Assembly: GCA_963718195.1 (NCBI GenBank)
Contig: CAVQYQ010000003.1
Location: 1-64,000 of the forward strand
DNA from: MADRE3 sp963718195
GTDB lineage: Bacteria; Desulfobacterota; Desulfobulbia; Desulfobulbales; Desulfocapsaceae
DNA length: 64,000 nt
Reading direction: 5' to 3'
Shown: piece after piece, positions 33,703-42,916 of the stretch
Layout: each line of letters starts with the position of its first letter
How positions within the stretch are numbered: the stretch's first letter is position 1
Notes under the pieces: generated by a model
Seen by the model: the letters and a program-made list of their open reading frames with translations, nothing else
What the model was told of the DNA's origin: nothing
The model's database searches: none
Translations under genes and position numbers: made by a program

Positions 33703-34346
33703 ATTATTAAGATAATGGTAAGGAGTTATCTGGCCTGTGTTGCGCTGGAAAAAGGGGCTTCTCCTGGTTGAGCCGGCTGCTCTGTTCCGGTTTCAGCCTG
33801 GACCTGAGCAGGCCATCGCGGCGAGAATGTTCTGCAGTTTTGATCTTAATTCTGAAAAGAAACTGAATTTCAAACACTTGGTTTACCTATCAGTTCTTGT
33901 TTGATTATCGTTACATATTATTGATCAGGTAGCTGTCTGGCAGATCTCCCATTATGGCCCTGTGCTTACTGTGCTGGGTCACATCAGAGACTCGTGCAGG
34001 TAATTATTTGGTAAAGTCGAATTCAGCCTTTCCAGGACCAAGCAAAAGCCAAGATAGAGCTGTATCGAAGATTTCAGGCAAGGATTTACGTTATATCCGT
34101 TTTAGGTAAAAATTGCGTAATCAGGCTTCACCTCATAGAGTGCGCAACAGCTAACGCACAAAACGCACATGCGGTATTGTGCGAGCATCTTTTTTTTGCT
34201 CAGAACCCATCCTAAAATGCTGAAAAGTGTACGCTGTTTCTCTTGACAGAGAGCACATCTGCTTGGTATTTGATGTAGATTATTTGGATGATGACCCACT
34301 TTTTCTAACCAAAAAATGAAGTTCAAAGTCGAGGCAGGAGTACCTT
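33703..34346. other. Gene-free stretch upstream of the nuo operon
   Basis: About 640 bp without a convincing gene on either strand. It holds a nested inverted repeat around 34141-34190 (GCACAA...TTGTGC enclosing CGCACATGCG) and a candidate promoter at 34243-34272. Some of it may be the 5' leader of the long nuo transcript. No tRNA or known riboswitch fold is apparent. Confidence 0.4.
34243..34272 (+). promoter_or_regulatory. Candidate sigma-70 promoter for nuoA-N
   Basis: Consensus -35 TTGACA at 34243-34248, then an 18-bp spacer to TATTTG at 34267-34272, about 75 bp before the nuoA ATG. The -10 box is weak, so an activator may be needed. Confidence 0.4.
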
Positions 34347-34706
34347 ATGTCGGCAGAACTGGTCTTATCACTGTTTATCTTTATCGGTCTTGCTGTTGCC
34401 ATACCGACGGTCATGGTCTTGATGGTCTACCTGGGACCGCGATCCACTGTGGAAGCGAAAGACGATCCGTATGAAAGTGGAATCAAGCATGTGGTCGGGA
34501 TGGCCGATCAGAAGTTCAGCGTGAAGTTTTACCTGATGGCCATCCTCTTCCTGATTTTCGATATTGAAGCAGTCTTCATGTATCCGTGGGCGGTAAGTCT
34601 GCGGGAACTCGGTGTCTTTGGTTTTGTGGAAATGGTAGTTTTCATTCTGCTCTTACTCACCGGCCTTATCTATATTCTCAAGAAAGGAGTACTCAATTGG
34701 CGTTAG
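34347..34706 (+). CDS. nuoA: NADH-quinone oxidoreductase subunit A
   Basis: 119 residues, three membrane helices, with the loop DDPYESGIKHVVGMADQKFSVKFYL that is the NuoA signature at the quinone site, and FDIEAVFMYPWA in helix 2. First gene of a contiguous nuoA-N operon. The ATG follows GGCAGGAG. Its last ten bases overlap nuoB. Confidence 0.93.
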   Translation: MSAELVLSLFIFIGLAVAIPTVMVLMVYLGPRSTVEAKDDPYESGIKHVVGMADQKFSVKFYLMAILFLIFDIEAVFMYPWAVSLRELGVFGFVEMVVFILLLLTGLIYILKKGVLNWR

Positions 34707-35209
34707 GACTCGAAGCCAGTCTCGGCGACTCGGTATTGACAACAAAACTGGATGCACTTGTTAATTGGGGGCGGCAGTACTCACTCTGGCCGATGGTTTT
34801 TGGTACAGCTTGCTGTGCGATCGAATTTATGAGTGCCGCTGCCAGTCAGCATGATATTTCCCGCTTCGGGGCTGAGGTCGTGCGTTTTTCCCCTCGGCAG
34901 GCAGATTTGATGCTTGTCTGTGGGACAGTCAGCTATAAACAGGCCCCTATACTCAAAAGAATTTACGAGCAGATGCCTGATCCGAAGTGGGTGGTGGCGA
35001 TGGGTGCCTGTGCGAGTTCAGGCGGTATATATGATAATTACTGCACGGTACAGGGAATCGATACGGTGGTTCCGGTAGATGTGTATATTTCCGGTTGTCC
35101 GCCAAGACCGGAAGCTGTTCTCGATGCATTGATCAAGATTCAGGAGCAGATACAGACCGAAAGCGTGCTGGTTGATCCATATAAAGACTTCAAGGGAATT
35201 CTTGACTGA
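34697..35209 (+). CDS. nuoB: NADH-quinone oxidoreductase subunit B (N2 cluster)
   Basis: 170 residues from a TTG start at 34697, chosen because AAAGGAG stands 7 bp upstream and LALGLEAS is where NuoB begins; upstream ATGs lie inside nuoA. The N2 [4Fe-4S] ligands are present: tandem Cys in GTACCAIEF, then GACASSGG and SGCPPRPEAVLDAL. N2 passes electrons to quinone at the interface with NuoD. Overlaps nuoA by 10 bp, 2 bp before nuoCD. Confidence 0.92.
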   Translation: MALGLEASLGDSVLTTKLDALVNWGRQYSLWPMVFGTACCAIEFMSAAASQHDISRFGAEVVRFSPRQADLMLVCGTVSYKQAPILKRIYEQMPDPKWVVAMGACASSGGIYDNYCTVQGIDTVVPVDVYISGCPPRPEAVLDALIKIQEQIQTESVLVDPYKDFKGILD

Positions 35210-35211
35210 CC

Positions 35212-36927
35212 ATGAAAGAAACGGCCATTGATAAAATCCGTGCCCTGTTTCCAGACATTGAGTGCAGAATGGTTCTGGATACCATCGTCATGGATGTTGA
35301 CTCGGAAAGACTGGAATCAACGATGACTCGGCTGAAAACCTATCCTGATCTGGATTTTGGCCTGTTAGTTGATGTTACAGCAATTGATTATCTCACCTAT
35401 CCAAATCCTCCGCAGGAGCGCTTTGCTGTGGTGTATACCCTGAGGAACTGGCAGCGAAACTGGCTTCTCCAAGTTCGCACACCTGTTGCAGACCCGGAAA
35501 AGGGGGTTCCGACCTGCAGTGGGCTCTGGGGGGCAGCAGATTGGGGGGAAAGAGAAGTCTATGACCAGTATGGCATCAATTTCACCGGTCACCCTGACTT
35601 GAGAAGGATTCTCAATCACTGGCAGTTTCAGGGACATCCCCTGCGTAAGGACTATGATATCCACCAGGGCCAGATATGCTATGAGACAGATAGCATGGAA
35701 AATGAGATCAGGGCCAGACTTCAGGCAAAAGGAGTTGATGAGAGCACACTTAAAGATATCAATACCGAGTTGATGTTTCTGAACCTTGGTCCATCCCACC
35801 CGGCGACACATGGCGCAATCCGGATTCTCACGGCGCTCGATGGCGAAACAATCATGGCCAATGTCAACGAGATTGGCTACCTGCACCGCGGATTTGAGAA
35901 AACCGCGGAAAACAGGACATATAACCAGGTCATTCCATTGACGGACCGGTTGAATTATTGTTCGGCCCTGATGAACAATATTGCTTACGTTAAGGCGGTT
36001 GAGTCCTGGCTGGGCGTCGAGATTACCGAGCGTGCAAAAATAATGCGTGTGATTCTTTCTGAATTCTTCAGGGTCCAGGATCACCTCGTCTGTATTGCCG
36101 CCAATCTTGTTGATATGGGTGGTCTGACAAATTACTGGTATCTCTATAACGAGAAGGAAGCTTCCTACGATTTTATCAGCCGCCTTACCGGTGCACGACT
36201 GACAAGTTCTTTTACCCGGATCGGTGGGATGTACCGGGACTTTTACGATGGCTGGCAGGAAGATATGGAATCCCAGCTGAAAGCAATAGAAAAAGGTGTC
36301 TCTGACTCCCTTGGTCTGGTGCTGCAAAATCGCATTGTCCATGACCGTACCCAGGGTACCTGCATACTGTCAGCAGAAACGGCGCTATCCTATGGTTTTA
36401 CCGGGCCGAATCTGCGGGCCTCAGGTGTTGCATTCGATTTAAGAAAAGATAACCCCTACTATCATTACGAATCCTTTGATTTCACCGTGCCAATTGGCAG
36501 TGTTGGCGATATCTACGATAGGATGATGGTTCGCTTCGAGGAGATTTTTGAGAGCATCAAGATAATCCGTCAGGCGGTGAAGATGATTCCTGAGGGTCCT
36601 GTTTTCATATCTGACCACAGTATCGTCCTGCCCCCGAAGGAACAGGTCTATAACAAGATTGAAGGACTTGCCAACCATTTCAAGCTGGTGTTTGAGGGGG
36701 TTAAAATACCTGCAGGTGAATGGTATGACAGCTACGAGGCTGCAAATGGTGAACTCGGGTTTCATTTTGTCTCCGATGGATCAGGAACACCATATAAATG
36801 CAAGGTTCGTCCTCCATGTTTCTATGCCATGGGGGGATTTCATGAAATGGTGGAAGGAGAAATGATTGCTGATGCGGTCATCAACCTCGGAAGTATCAAC
36901 ATCATTGGCGGGGAGCTTGATAGATGA
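35212..36927 (+). CDS. nuoCD: Fused NADH-quinone oxidoreductase subunits C and D
   Basis: 571 residues. Residues 1-165 are NuoC (ending RRILNHWQFQGHPLRKDYD); after a short linker, residues 190-571 are NuoD, starting LNLGPSHPATHGAIRI, with IGYLHRGFEK and the C-terminal GGELDR end. The fused form is known from enterics and several other lineages. The His of HPATHG contacts quinone. It ends in a 4-bp overlap with nuoE. Confidence 0.92.
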   Translation: MKETAIDKIRALFPDIECRMVLDTIVMDVDSERLESTMTRLKTYPDLDFGLLVDVTAIDYLTYPNPPQERFAVVYTLRNWQRNWLLQVRTPVADPEKGVPTCSGLWGAADWGEREVYDQYGINFTGHPDLRRILNHWQFQGHPLRKDYDIHQGQICYETDSMENEIRARLQAKGVDESTLKDINTELMFLNLGPSHPATHGAIRILTALDGETIMANVNEIGYLHRGFEKTAENRTYNQVIPLTDRLNYCSALMNNIAYVKAVESWLGVEITERAKIMRVILSEFFRVQDHLVCIAANLVDMGGLTNYWYLYNEKEASYDFISRLTGARLTSSFTRIGGMYRDFYDGWQEDMESQLKAIEKGVSDSLGLVLQNRIVHDRTQGTCILSAETALSYGFTGPNLRASGVAFDLRKDNPYYHYESFDFTVPIGSVGDIYDRMMVRFEEIFESIKIIRQAVKMIPEGPVFISDHSIVLPPKEQVYNKIEGLANHFKLVFEGVKIPAGEWYDSYEAANGELGFHFVSDGSGTPYKCKVRPPCFYAMGGFHEMVEGEMIADAVINLGSINIIGGELDR

Positions 36928-37430
36928 GCGATCGTTCACAACTAATCATTACGGGAAAACCGTTTGCTTTTGATACGGAAAGAGATGCCGAGTTCGAACG
37001 GCTGGTGAAGCGTTATCCTCTTCGGGAGTCGATGATCATGCCGGCTCTCTGGCTTGCCCAGGACCAGGAGGGCTGGATCAGTGCTGAAGCGATTGAATAT
37101 ATCGCCGACAGGATCGGTACCTATGCCGCCAAAGTTTTTGAACTGGCCACCTTTTATACCATGTACCAGCTTAAACCGGTGGGCAAATATCATATCTGTG
37201 TCTGCCGGACGCTCTCCTGCTGGCTCCGGGACAAACAGCTTCTTGTTGATTACCTGGAAACCGATATTGGCATTAAACCAGGCCAGATGAGCGAAGACGG
37301 TAAATTCAGCCTGGAAGAGGTTGAATGTCTTGGTCACTGTGGAACGGCACCGGTCGTACAGATCAATGGTGAGTTCTACGAAGAGATGTCCGTGGATAAG
37401 CTTAAAACGATTCTGGAAGGTTTGGATTAA
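36924..37430 (+). CDS. nuoE: NADH-quinone oxidoreductase subunit E
   Basis: 168 residues, thioredoxin-like 24-kDa subunit with the N1a [2Fe-2S] ligands in VCRTLSCWLRD and ECLGHCGTAPVVQING. Starts within the nuoCD stop (4-bp overlap). It is a stand-alone NuoE, unlike the fused NuoE domain at 11036-11995, so the two dehydrogenases have separate E subunits. Confidence 0.92.
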   Translation: MSDRSQLIITGKPFAFDTERDAEFERLVKRYPLRESMIMPALWLAQDQEGWISAEAIEYIADRIGTYAAKVFELATFYTMYQLKPVGKYHICVCRTLSCWLRDKQLLVDYLETDIGIKPGQMSEDGKFSLEEVECLGHCGTAPVVQINGEFYEEMSVDKLKTILEGLD

Positions 37431-37439
37431 GGGGGATGA

Positions 37440-38708
37440 ATGTCGATGGAAGTTAAAATTCTCAGTGAGAAGTTTGATATCAAAGACGCTCACCTGCTCG
37501 AGATTGCAAAAAAGCACGGGGCTTATAAGACGCTTGATAAGCTCTTTTCTGTGGAGCCTGCCGATGTTATTGACGTGGTCAAGAACAGTGGTTTGCGGGG
37601 CAGGGGTGGTGCCGGGTTTCCTGCCGGCGTGAAGTGGGGGTTCCTGCCGAAGGATTTGGACAAGCCGGTCTACCTCGCTGTGAATTCGGATGAATCAGAG
37701 CCGGCAACATTTAAAGATCGCTATATTCTGGTTCGAGATCCCCACATGTTAATTGAGGGGATCATTATCTGCTGTTACGCCATTGGCTGCCACGATTGCT
37801 ATATCTACATCCGTGGCGAATATACCTCGCAGGTAAAAATTCTCCAAACAGCCATCGATGAAGCGTATGAGGCGGGGTATCTCGGAGAATCGGTCGCCGG
37901 CAGAGACTTTCGACTCGAGGTCACTGTTCACCGGGGGGCCGGAGCCTATGTGTGTGGTGAAGAGACGGCCCTGCTTGAATCGATTGAGGGAAAGAAGGGG
38001 CAGCCGAGAAGCAAGCCACCGTTTCCAGCAGTTGTCGGTCTCTACGATTCACCAACGATCATAAACAACGTCCAGTCGATAGCCTCCCTGCCGTTCATTA
38101 TTGATAAAGGGGCGGAGGCCTATAAAGCGTACGGAACAGAAAAAAGCGCGGGCACACATTTGTTCGGTATTTCAGGGCATGTTGAAAAGCCGGGAATGTA
38201 TGAGTTACCCCTTGGACTACCACTCATGGAGGTACTTGAAAAAGTTGCCGGCGGTGTCTGGAAAGGTCGGGCCCTGAAAGGAATTATTCCAGGTGGAAGT
38301 TCGACACCTGTTCTGACCGTTGAAGAGGCAAAAACGGTAACCCTCGATTATGAATCGATGGCCGAGCATAAAACGATGTTCGGTTCTGGTGGAATCGTGG
38401 TCCTGGATGAAACAGTAGACATGGTAAAACTGGTGAAAAATCTTATCGATTTTTATCATCATGAGTCGTGTGGGCAATGCACTCCCTGCAGGGAGGGACT
38501 GGGATGGATGTTGAAAATAGTAAAGAAACTGCTTGGTGGTGAAGGAACTATAGCTGACATCGATCTGCTGGTGGAATTGTGTGACAATATCGAGATGAAG
38601 ACCGTCTGTGTACTTTCAGCGGCCTGCACCATGCCGGTGCGCAGCTATCTGAATAAATTTCGACATGAGTTTGAGGCCTATGCAATTGATACTGCCTCGG
38701 TTCAATAA
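37440..38708 (+). CDS. nuoF: NADH-quinone oxidoreductase subunit F
   Basis: 422 residues, the standard NuoF length. GLRGRGGAGFPAGVKW and NSDESEPATFKDRYI (NADH/FMN site) and the N3 [4Fe-4S] motif ESCGQCTPCREG are intact. It has neither the N-terminal nor the C-terminal iron-sulfur extension of the NuoF-like protein at 9100-11001. It binds NADH and FMN at the tip of the peripheral arm. Confidence 0.93.
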   Translation: MSMEVKILSEKFDIKDAHLLEIAKKHGAYKTLDKLFSVEPADVIDVVKNSGLRGRGGAGFPAGVKWGFLPKDLDKPVYLAVNSDESEPATFKDRYILVRDPHMLIEGIIICCYAIGCHDCYIYIRGEYTSQVKILQTAIDEAYEAGYLGESVAGRDFRLEVTVHRGAGAYVCGEETALLESIEGKKGQPRSKPPFPAVVGLYDSPTIINNVQSIASLPFIIDKGAEAYKAYGTEKSAGTHLFGISGHVEKPGMYELPLGLPLMEVLEKVAGGVWKGRALKGIIPGGSSTPVLTVEEAKTVTLDYESMAEHKTMFGSGGIVVLDETVDMVKLVKNLIDFYHHESCGQCTPCREGLGWMLKIVKKLLGGEGTIADIDLLVELCDNIEMKTVCVLSAACTMPVRSYLNKFRHEFEAYAIDTASVQ

Positions 38709-38734
38709 GATCTGCATGAGGAATAGGACGACCA

Positions 38735-40297
38735 ATGGCTGAAATGGTGAAACTTTTCGTAAACGGGCAGGAGGTGGAGGTTGAAACAGGAAAAAACCTC
38801 ATTGATGCACTTGCTGTCATTGGTATAGAGATCCCGCATTTCTGCTATCACCCGGCTCTGGGTGCAGATGGAAACTGCAGGATGTGTCTGGTTGGCATTG
38901 AAGATGGCCGGCCACCGCTTGTTCCTGCCTGCAAGACTCCGGCTCTGGAAGGCATGAAAGTGCAGTTGGATACTGATTATATAAAAAAGATCCAGCGCGA
39001 CATGCTCGAATTCGAGCTGATCAACCATCCGGTTGACTGCCCGATCTGTGACCAGGCTGGAGAATGTGATCTGCAGGACTATTACATGAACTACAGCCTC
39101 GAGGATAGCCGGATGCGTGTTCCTCAGGTTACCAAAGGGAAAAAGATGGATTTTGGCTGCGGGGTCGTTCATGATCAGGAACGGTGCGTACTCTGTGGCA
39201 GATGCGTGAGGTTCACCCGGCAAATTACCGAGACTGGCGAGTTGGGTATTGTTAACAGAACCGATTACGCACGGGTAACAATTTTTCCCGGCAGACCGCT
39301 TGATAACCGCTATGCGCTCAATATCGTGGACATCTGCCCCGTCGGTGCCATGACCAGCAAAGACTTCAGGTTCAAGCAGCGTGCCTGGTTCCTGAAAAGA
39401 GATGAGGGCGTTTGTCACGGCTGTAGCAAGGGATGTAATATCTATATCGATCATCACTGTGAAAAGTATAAAGATGATGTCATTTACCGTTTCAGAGCCC
39501 GGAAGAATTTGTTGGTAAATGGCTATTTTATCTGTGATGAAGGGCGGCTCAGCTATCACCAGGAGAACCAGCAGCGGCAGACACAGGCGATGGTAGACGG
39601 TGCTGCTGTTTCATTTGAAGAGGGGATCAGTGCGGTTCTCGGCAGGTTGGAAAGAGCAAAGAAACCGCTGATGCTGGTGTCTCCAGACTCAACACTTGGC
39701 CAGATGTGGGCTGTCAAACGGTTAGCGACATTGTATGGGGCCCATCTGTCGGGCTACAGTGATGCCTATATCAAACCGGGAAGCGGCGATGACTATCTGA
39801 TTAATGACGATAAAGCAGCAAACCGTAAAGGACTGGAGCTGCTCGAAATCGATACGGACAAAGAAATCTTCAAAACGGAGCTGGACAGGTGTGACCTGTT
39901 CATCAATTTCAACAACGATCTCTTCTTCACCGATATTAACGACGACCTCAAAGCCCTGCTGGCAAACGCGGACTGTGTTTCCGTCTGCACGCATGATCTG
40001 CCGGTTTACCGTTCGTCATCAATTATTGTGCCAACAGCTTCATACAGTGAGTATGGCGGAGTAATTGTTAATGAGGATGGGGTGCTGCAGCGTTTCTTCA
40101 AGGCGGTTAACAAGAATGAGAGCCCCTCAGATATTGTTGAGATTACCAGGTTACTGGGCGGAGCCATAATTGATTGGAAACGGTCCTGGCCTGGGATCAG
40201 GCAATCGGTTCCAATCCTGTCAGATGTCCAGCCGGAACAGATTCCTGCTGAAGGATTAAAATTAGCAGACAGCGAGGATTCCCATGTCGGCACTTGA
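38735..40297 (+). CDS. nuoG: NADH-quinone oxidoreductase subunit G (short form)
   Basis: 520 residues, much shorter than E. coli NuoG (908 by memory). [2Fe-2S] ligands C37, C48, C51 and C66; [4Fe-4S] regions HPVDCPICDQAGEC and CVLCGRCVRFTRQ; a further CHGCSKGC motif suggests the extra N7-type cluster is kept. Residues from about 290 onwards keep only part of the molybdopterin-oxidoreductase-like domain. The last 14 bp overlap nuoH. Confidence 0.88.
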   Translation: MAEMVKLFVNGQEVEVETGKNLIDALAVIGIEIPHFCYHPALGADGNCRMCLVGIEDGRPPLVPACKTPALEGMKVQLDTDYIKKIQRDMLEFELINHPVDCPICDQAGECDLQDYYMNYSLEDSRMRVPQVTKGKKMDFGCGVVHDQERCVLCGRCVRFTRQITETGELGIVNRTDYARVTIFPGRPLDNRYALNIVDICPVGAMTSKDFRFKQRAWFLKRDEGVCHGCSKGCNIYIDHHCEKYKDDVIYRFRARKNLLVNGYFICDEGRLSYHQENQQRQTQAMVDGAAVSFEEGISAVLGRLERAKKPLMLVSPDSTLGQMWAVKRLATLYGAHLSGYSDAYIKPGSGDDYLINDDKAANRKGLELLEIDTDKEIFKTELDRCDLFINFNNDLFFTDINDDLKALLANADCVSVCTHDLPVYRSSSIIVPTASYSEYGGVIVNEDGVLQRFFKAVNKNESPSDIVEITRLLGGAIIDWKRSWPGIRQSVPILSDVQPEQIPAEGLKLADSEDSHVGT

Positions 40298-41570
40298 TGT
40301 ACTGATGATATTGCTAAGGATTGCATTTGGCGCTTTTGTCCCTTTGAGCTTTGTGGCGGTGCTGGTCTGGATGGAACGTCGAGGTGCCGGATTCTTCCAG
40401 GATCGTGCAGGACCTAACCGCTGTAACTTTATGGGGTTCAGGGCCGCCGGACTCATCCAGAACCTGGCGGACGGGGTAAAACTGATTTTCAAAGAAGATG
40501 TGGTGCCGGGGCATATTAAACACAAGTTCTACTTCATCCTGGCGCCGATGCTGGTGTTTTTTACCGCCATGCTCTGCTTCGCAGTGATCCCCTTTGCCGA
40601 TGTCCTTACCATTGGCGGCAGGGATTATGTCATGCAGGCGGTTCCGATGGATATCGGCATTCTGTGGTTCCTTGCTGTCGTTGGCTTCGGTGTCTATGGC
40701 ATTATCCTGGCAGGCTGGTCATCCCACAACAAATACGGCGTTCTCGGCGGACTTCGCGCGGCGGCGCAGGTAATCAGTTATGAAATTCCAATGGGCCTTG
40801 CCCTGGTGAGTCTGCTGGCGATTTACGGTACGGTCAACCTGACAGAGATGGCGCAATACCAGGGACAGCTGTTATTTGGTTTTATTCCGATGTGGGGTGT
40901 TTTTCTACAGCCGCTCGGGGTCATCATTTTTATTATTGCGGCATTTGCGGAGACCAATCGAACGCCTTTTGACCTGGCGGAGGGAGAGAGCGAGATTGTT
41001 GCCGGTTTTCATATCGAGTACAGCGCAATGAAATTTGCCCTGTTCTTCCTCGGTGAATATGTCGCCATGTTTGTTTCGAGTGCACTGATTGTAACCCTTT
41101 ATTTCGGCAGCTATCAGATACCCTGGCTGGCGACAGAGACACTTGTGGCCAATGCTAAAGCAGTAGTACTCATGCTGATGATTGTCACCCCGGTTATCAC
41201 CTATTTTTTTACTGGCTGGATAAAGAAGAATAATCGCAGTCACTATCATAGGCCCGATGATCCGCGCGTTCGTGAGGGAAATGTATACAGAGTGATTCTC
41301 TGGATGGCTGTCGTCGTGCTGGAGGTAGTACTCATCGGATATCTCTTATTTGCAGTCGGTGGTTCCGCCGACCGGATTCTGGTGGCCCTGCTTCAGATAG
41401 TCACCTTTCTGGTCAAAACCACAATGATGTGTTTTGTCTATATCTGGGTCAGGTGGACGCTTCCCCGGTTTCGTTATGATCAACTGCAGAAGATAGGGTG
41501 GGAGAAACTCATGCCTCTGGCGCTGTTAAACATTTTCATTACCAGCGCTGTTATTGTTTCACTTGGGTAA
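40284..41570 (+). CDS. nuoH: NADH-quinone oxidoreductase subunit H
   Basis: 428 residues, about eight membrane helices, with the quinone-chamber loops: LVWMERRGAGFFQDRAGPNR, ADGVKLIFKED and AETNRTPFDLAEGESEIVAGFHIEYS, all strongly conserved. It is longer than the usual 325-350, because of an extra C-terminal hydrophobic region after the KNNRSHYHRPDD loop. Confidence 0.92.
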   Translation: MSALDVLMILLRIAFGAFVPLSFVAVLVWMERRGAGFFQDRAGPNRCNFMGFRAAGLIQNLADGVKLIFKEDVVPGHIKHKFYFILAPMLVFFTAMLCFAVIPFADVLTIGGRDYVMQAVPMDIGILWFLAVVGFGVYGIILAGWSSHNKYGVLGGLRAAAQVISYEIPMGLALVSLLAIYGTVNLTEMAQYQGQLLFGFIPMWGVFLQPLGVIIFIIAAFAETNRTPFDLAEGESEIVAGFHIEYSAMKFALFFLGEYVAMFVSSALIVTLYFGSYQIPWLATETLVANAKAVVLMLMIVTPVITYFFTGWIKKNNRSHYHRPDDPRVREGNVYRVILWMAVVVLEVVLIGYLLFAVGGSADRILVALLQIVTFLVKTTMMCFVYIWVRWTLPRFRYDQLQKIGWEKLMPLALLNIFITSAVIVSLG

Positions 41571-41580
41571 AAGGATTGTC

Positions 41581-42105
41581 ATGGGTGTAAAAGTTAGAGT
41601 CATAGAACGCAAAGGAAGGACCTTTCTCGAACAATTGTATCTGGTTGAGGTCGCAAAAGGAATGATTGTGACCCTCGGTCATTTCTTCCGTAATCTTCTG
41701 GATAACTCCAGGTTGTATGTGCGTCATTATCCCGAGGTCAAACCGGAAATTCCACCAAGCTGGCGGGGCAGACACAGGTTGACAAAGCATGATGACGGGA
41801 CGGTAAAGTGTGTGGCCTGTTTCATGTGTCAGACAAACTGTCCGTCCAACTGTATCATGATTGAGGCAGGAGAGCGAAATGATGATAAGTCGGAGAAACT
41901 GCCGGTTCGTTTCGATATTGATCTGCTGGAATGTATCTACTGCGGTTATTGCGTTGAGGCATGCCCGATGGATGCCATACGGATGGATACGGGAATTTTC
42001 TCAGTAACCAGCGATAATCGTGAGTCAATGGTTATTGGGCTTGAAGAGCTGCTCGATACACCGGGAGCTTTTGAAGAACAGGACTATCAGAAGGGGGCTC
42101 GTTAG
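41581..42105 (+). CDS. nuoI: NADH-quinone oxidoreductase subunit I (N6a/N6b)
   Basis: 174 residues from the ATG at 41581, preceded by AAAAGGA; a TTG at 41554 lies inside nuoH. Two [4Fe-4S] motifs, CVACFMCQTNCPSNC and CIYCGYCVEACPMDAI, carry electrons to N2. The N-terminal helix anchors it to the membrane arm. Confidence 0.92.
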   Translation: MGVKVRVIERKGRTFLEQLYLVEVAKGMIVTLGHFFRNLLDNSRLYVRHYPEVKPEIPPSWRGRHRLTKHDDGTVKCVACFMCQTNCPSNCIMIEAGERNDDKSEKLPVRFDIDLLECIYCGYCVEACPMDAIRMDTGIFSVTSDNRESMVIGLEELLDTPGAFEEQDYQKGAR

Positions 42106-42109
42106 CAAC

Positions 42110-42619
42110 ATGACATCCACACTCTTATTTTTCGGATTTGGGTTATTGTCGGTTCTGGGAGCATTGGGGTTAATTATTTTCAAACACCCGATGAATGGTG
42201 CCATGAGTTTTGTGGTAACGCTGATCTCCCTGGCCGGCCTTTATGCACTCTTATCCGCCAAATTGATTTTTGCAATTCAGCTGATTGTTTATGCCGGTGC
42301 AATCATGTCACTTATCCTCTTTATTATCATGTTCCTCAATATCCAGGAAAGTGACCTGCCGGTAGAGACCGGAAGGTGGTTTTATCTCGCCGGAGGTATC
42401 GCAGTGATTGCTCCCATCGCCATCCTGCTGCTCAAGGCGATTAAATCCCTTCCTGGCGGAGAAACGGTCATTGTTGGAGGAGGATTTGGCGGGGTAAAGG
42501 ATGTTGGTGTTCTGCTCTTTAAAGACTGGCTGCTGCCTTTTGAAATTGTTTCAATTCTGCTGCTTGTGGCACTTGTTGGTGCCGTCGTTCTTGCCGGCAA
42601 AAGGGGGGTGAACGAGTGA
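42110..42619 (+). CDS. nuoJ: NADH-quinone oxidoreductase subunit J
   Basis: 169 residues from the ATG at 42110, five membrane helices; HPMNGAMSFVVTLISLAGLYALLSA and QLIVYAGAIMSLILFIIMFLN are the conserved NuoJ blocks. It starts 4 bp after nuoI and overlaps nuoK by 4 bp. Confidence 0.9.
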   Translation: MTSTLLFFGFGLLSVLGALGLIIFKHPMNGAMSFVVTLISLAGLYALLSAKLIFAIQLIVYAGAIMSLILFIIMFLNIQESDLPVETGRWFYLAGGIAVIAPIAILLLKAIKSLPGGETVIVGGGFGGVKDVGVLLFKDWLLPFEIVSILLLVALVGAVVLAGKRGVNE

Positions 42620-42912
42620 TTTTAAATTATCTCTCTTTGAGTATCATCTTATTCTGTCTTGGCATACTCGGGGTTATTTCCCGGCGTAACGTTTTTACCG
42701 TATTCATGGCAATTGAGCTGATGCTCAATGCGGCAAATCTGGCATTTGTCACGCTTGCACGTCTACATGAAAGCATGGACGGTCATGTCCTGGCTTTGAT
42801 GGTGATGGCCGTTGCAGCGGCTGAAGCGGCTTTGGCGCTGGCAGTTGTAATTCTTCTTCATAAGCATAAAGGCAAGCTGGACACCAATGTTTTCAGTTTG
42901 CTCAAGGGGTGA
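42616..42912 (+). CDS. nuoK: NADH-quinone oxidoreductase subunit K
   Basis: 98 residues, three helices, with the two membrane glutamates of the proton channel in AIELMLNAANL and AVAAAEAALALAVV. GTG start that overlaps the nuoJ stop (GTGA). Confidence 0.91.
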   Translation: MILNYLSLSIILFCLGILGVISRRNVFTVFMAIELMLNAANLAFVTLARLHESMDGHVLALMVMAVAAAEAALALAVVILLHKHKGKLDTNVFSLLKG

Positions 42913-42916
42913 TCTG

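Noticed and set aside
33720..33860. GC-rich folding region as a tRNA or riboswitch
   Set aside because: No cloverleaf with TTCRA arm and no known aptamer core could be drawn.
34102..34326. 74-residue minus-strand frame before nuoA
   Set aside because: No ribosome site, unusual Cys-rich composition and position over the nuo promoter; treated as non-coding.
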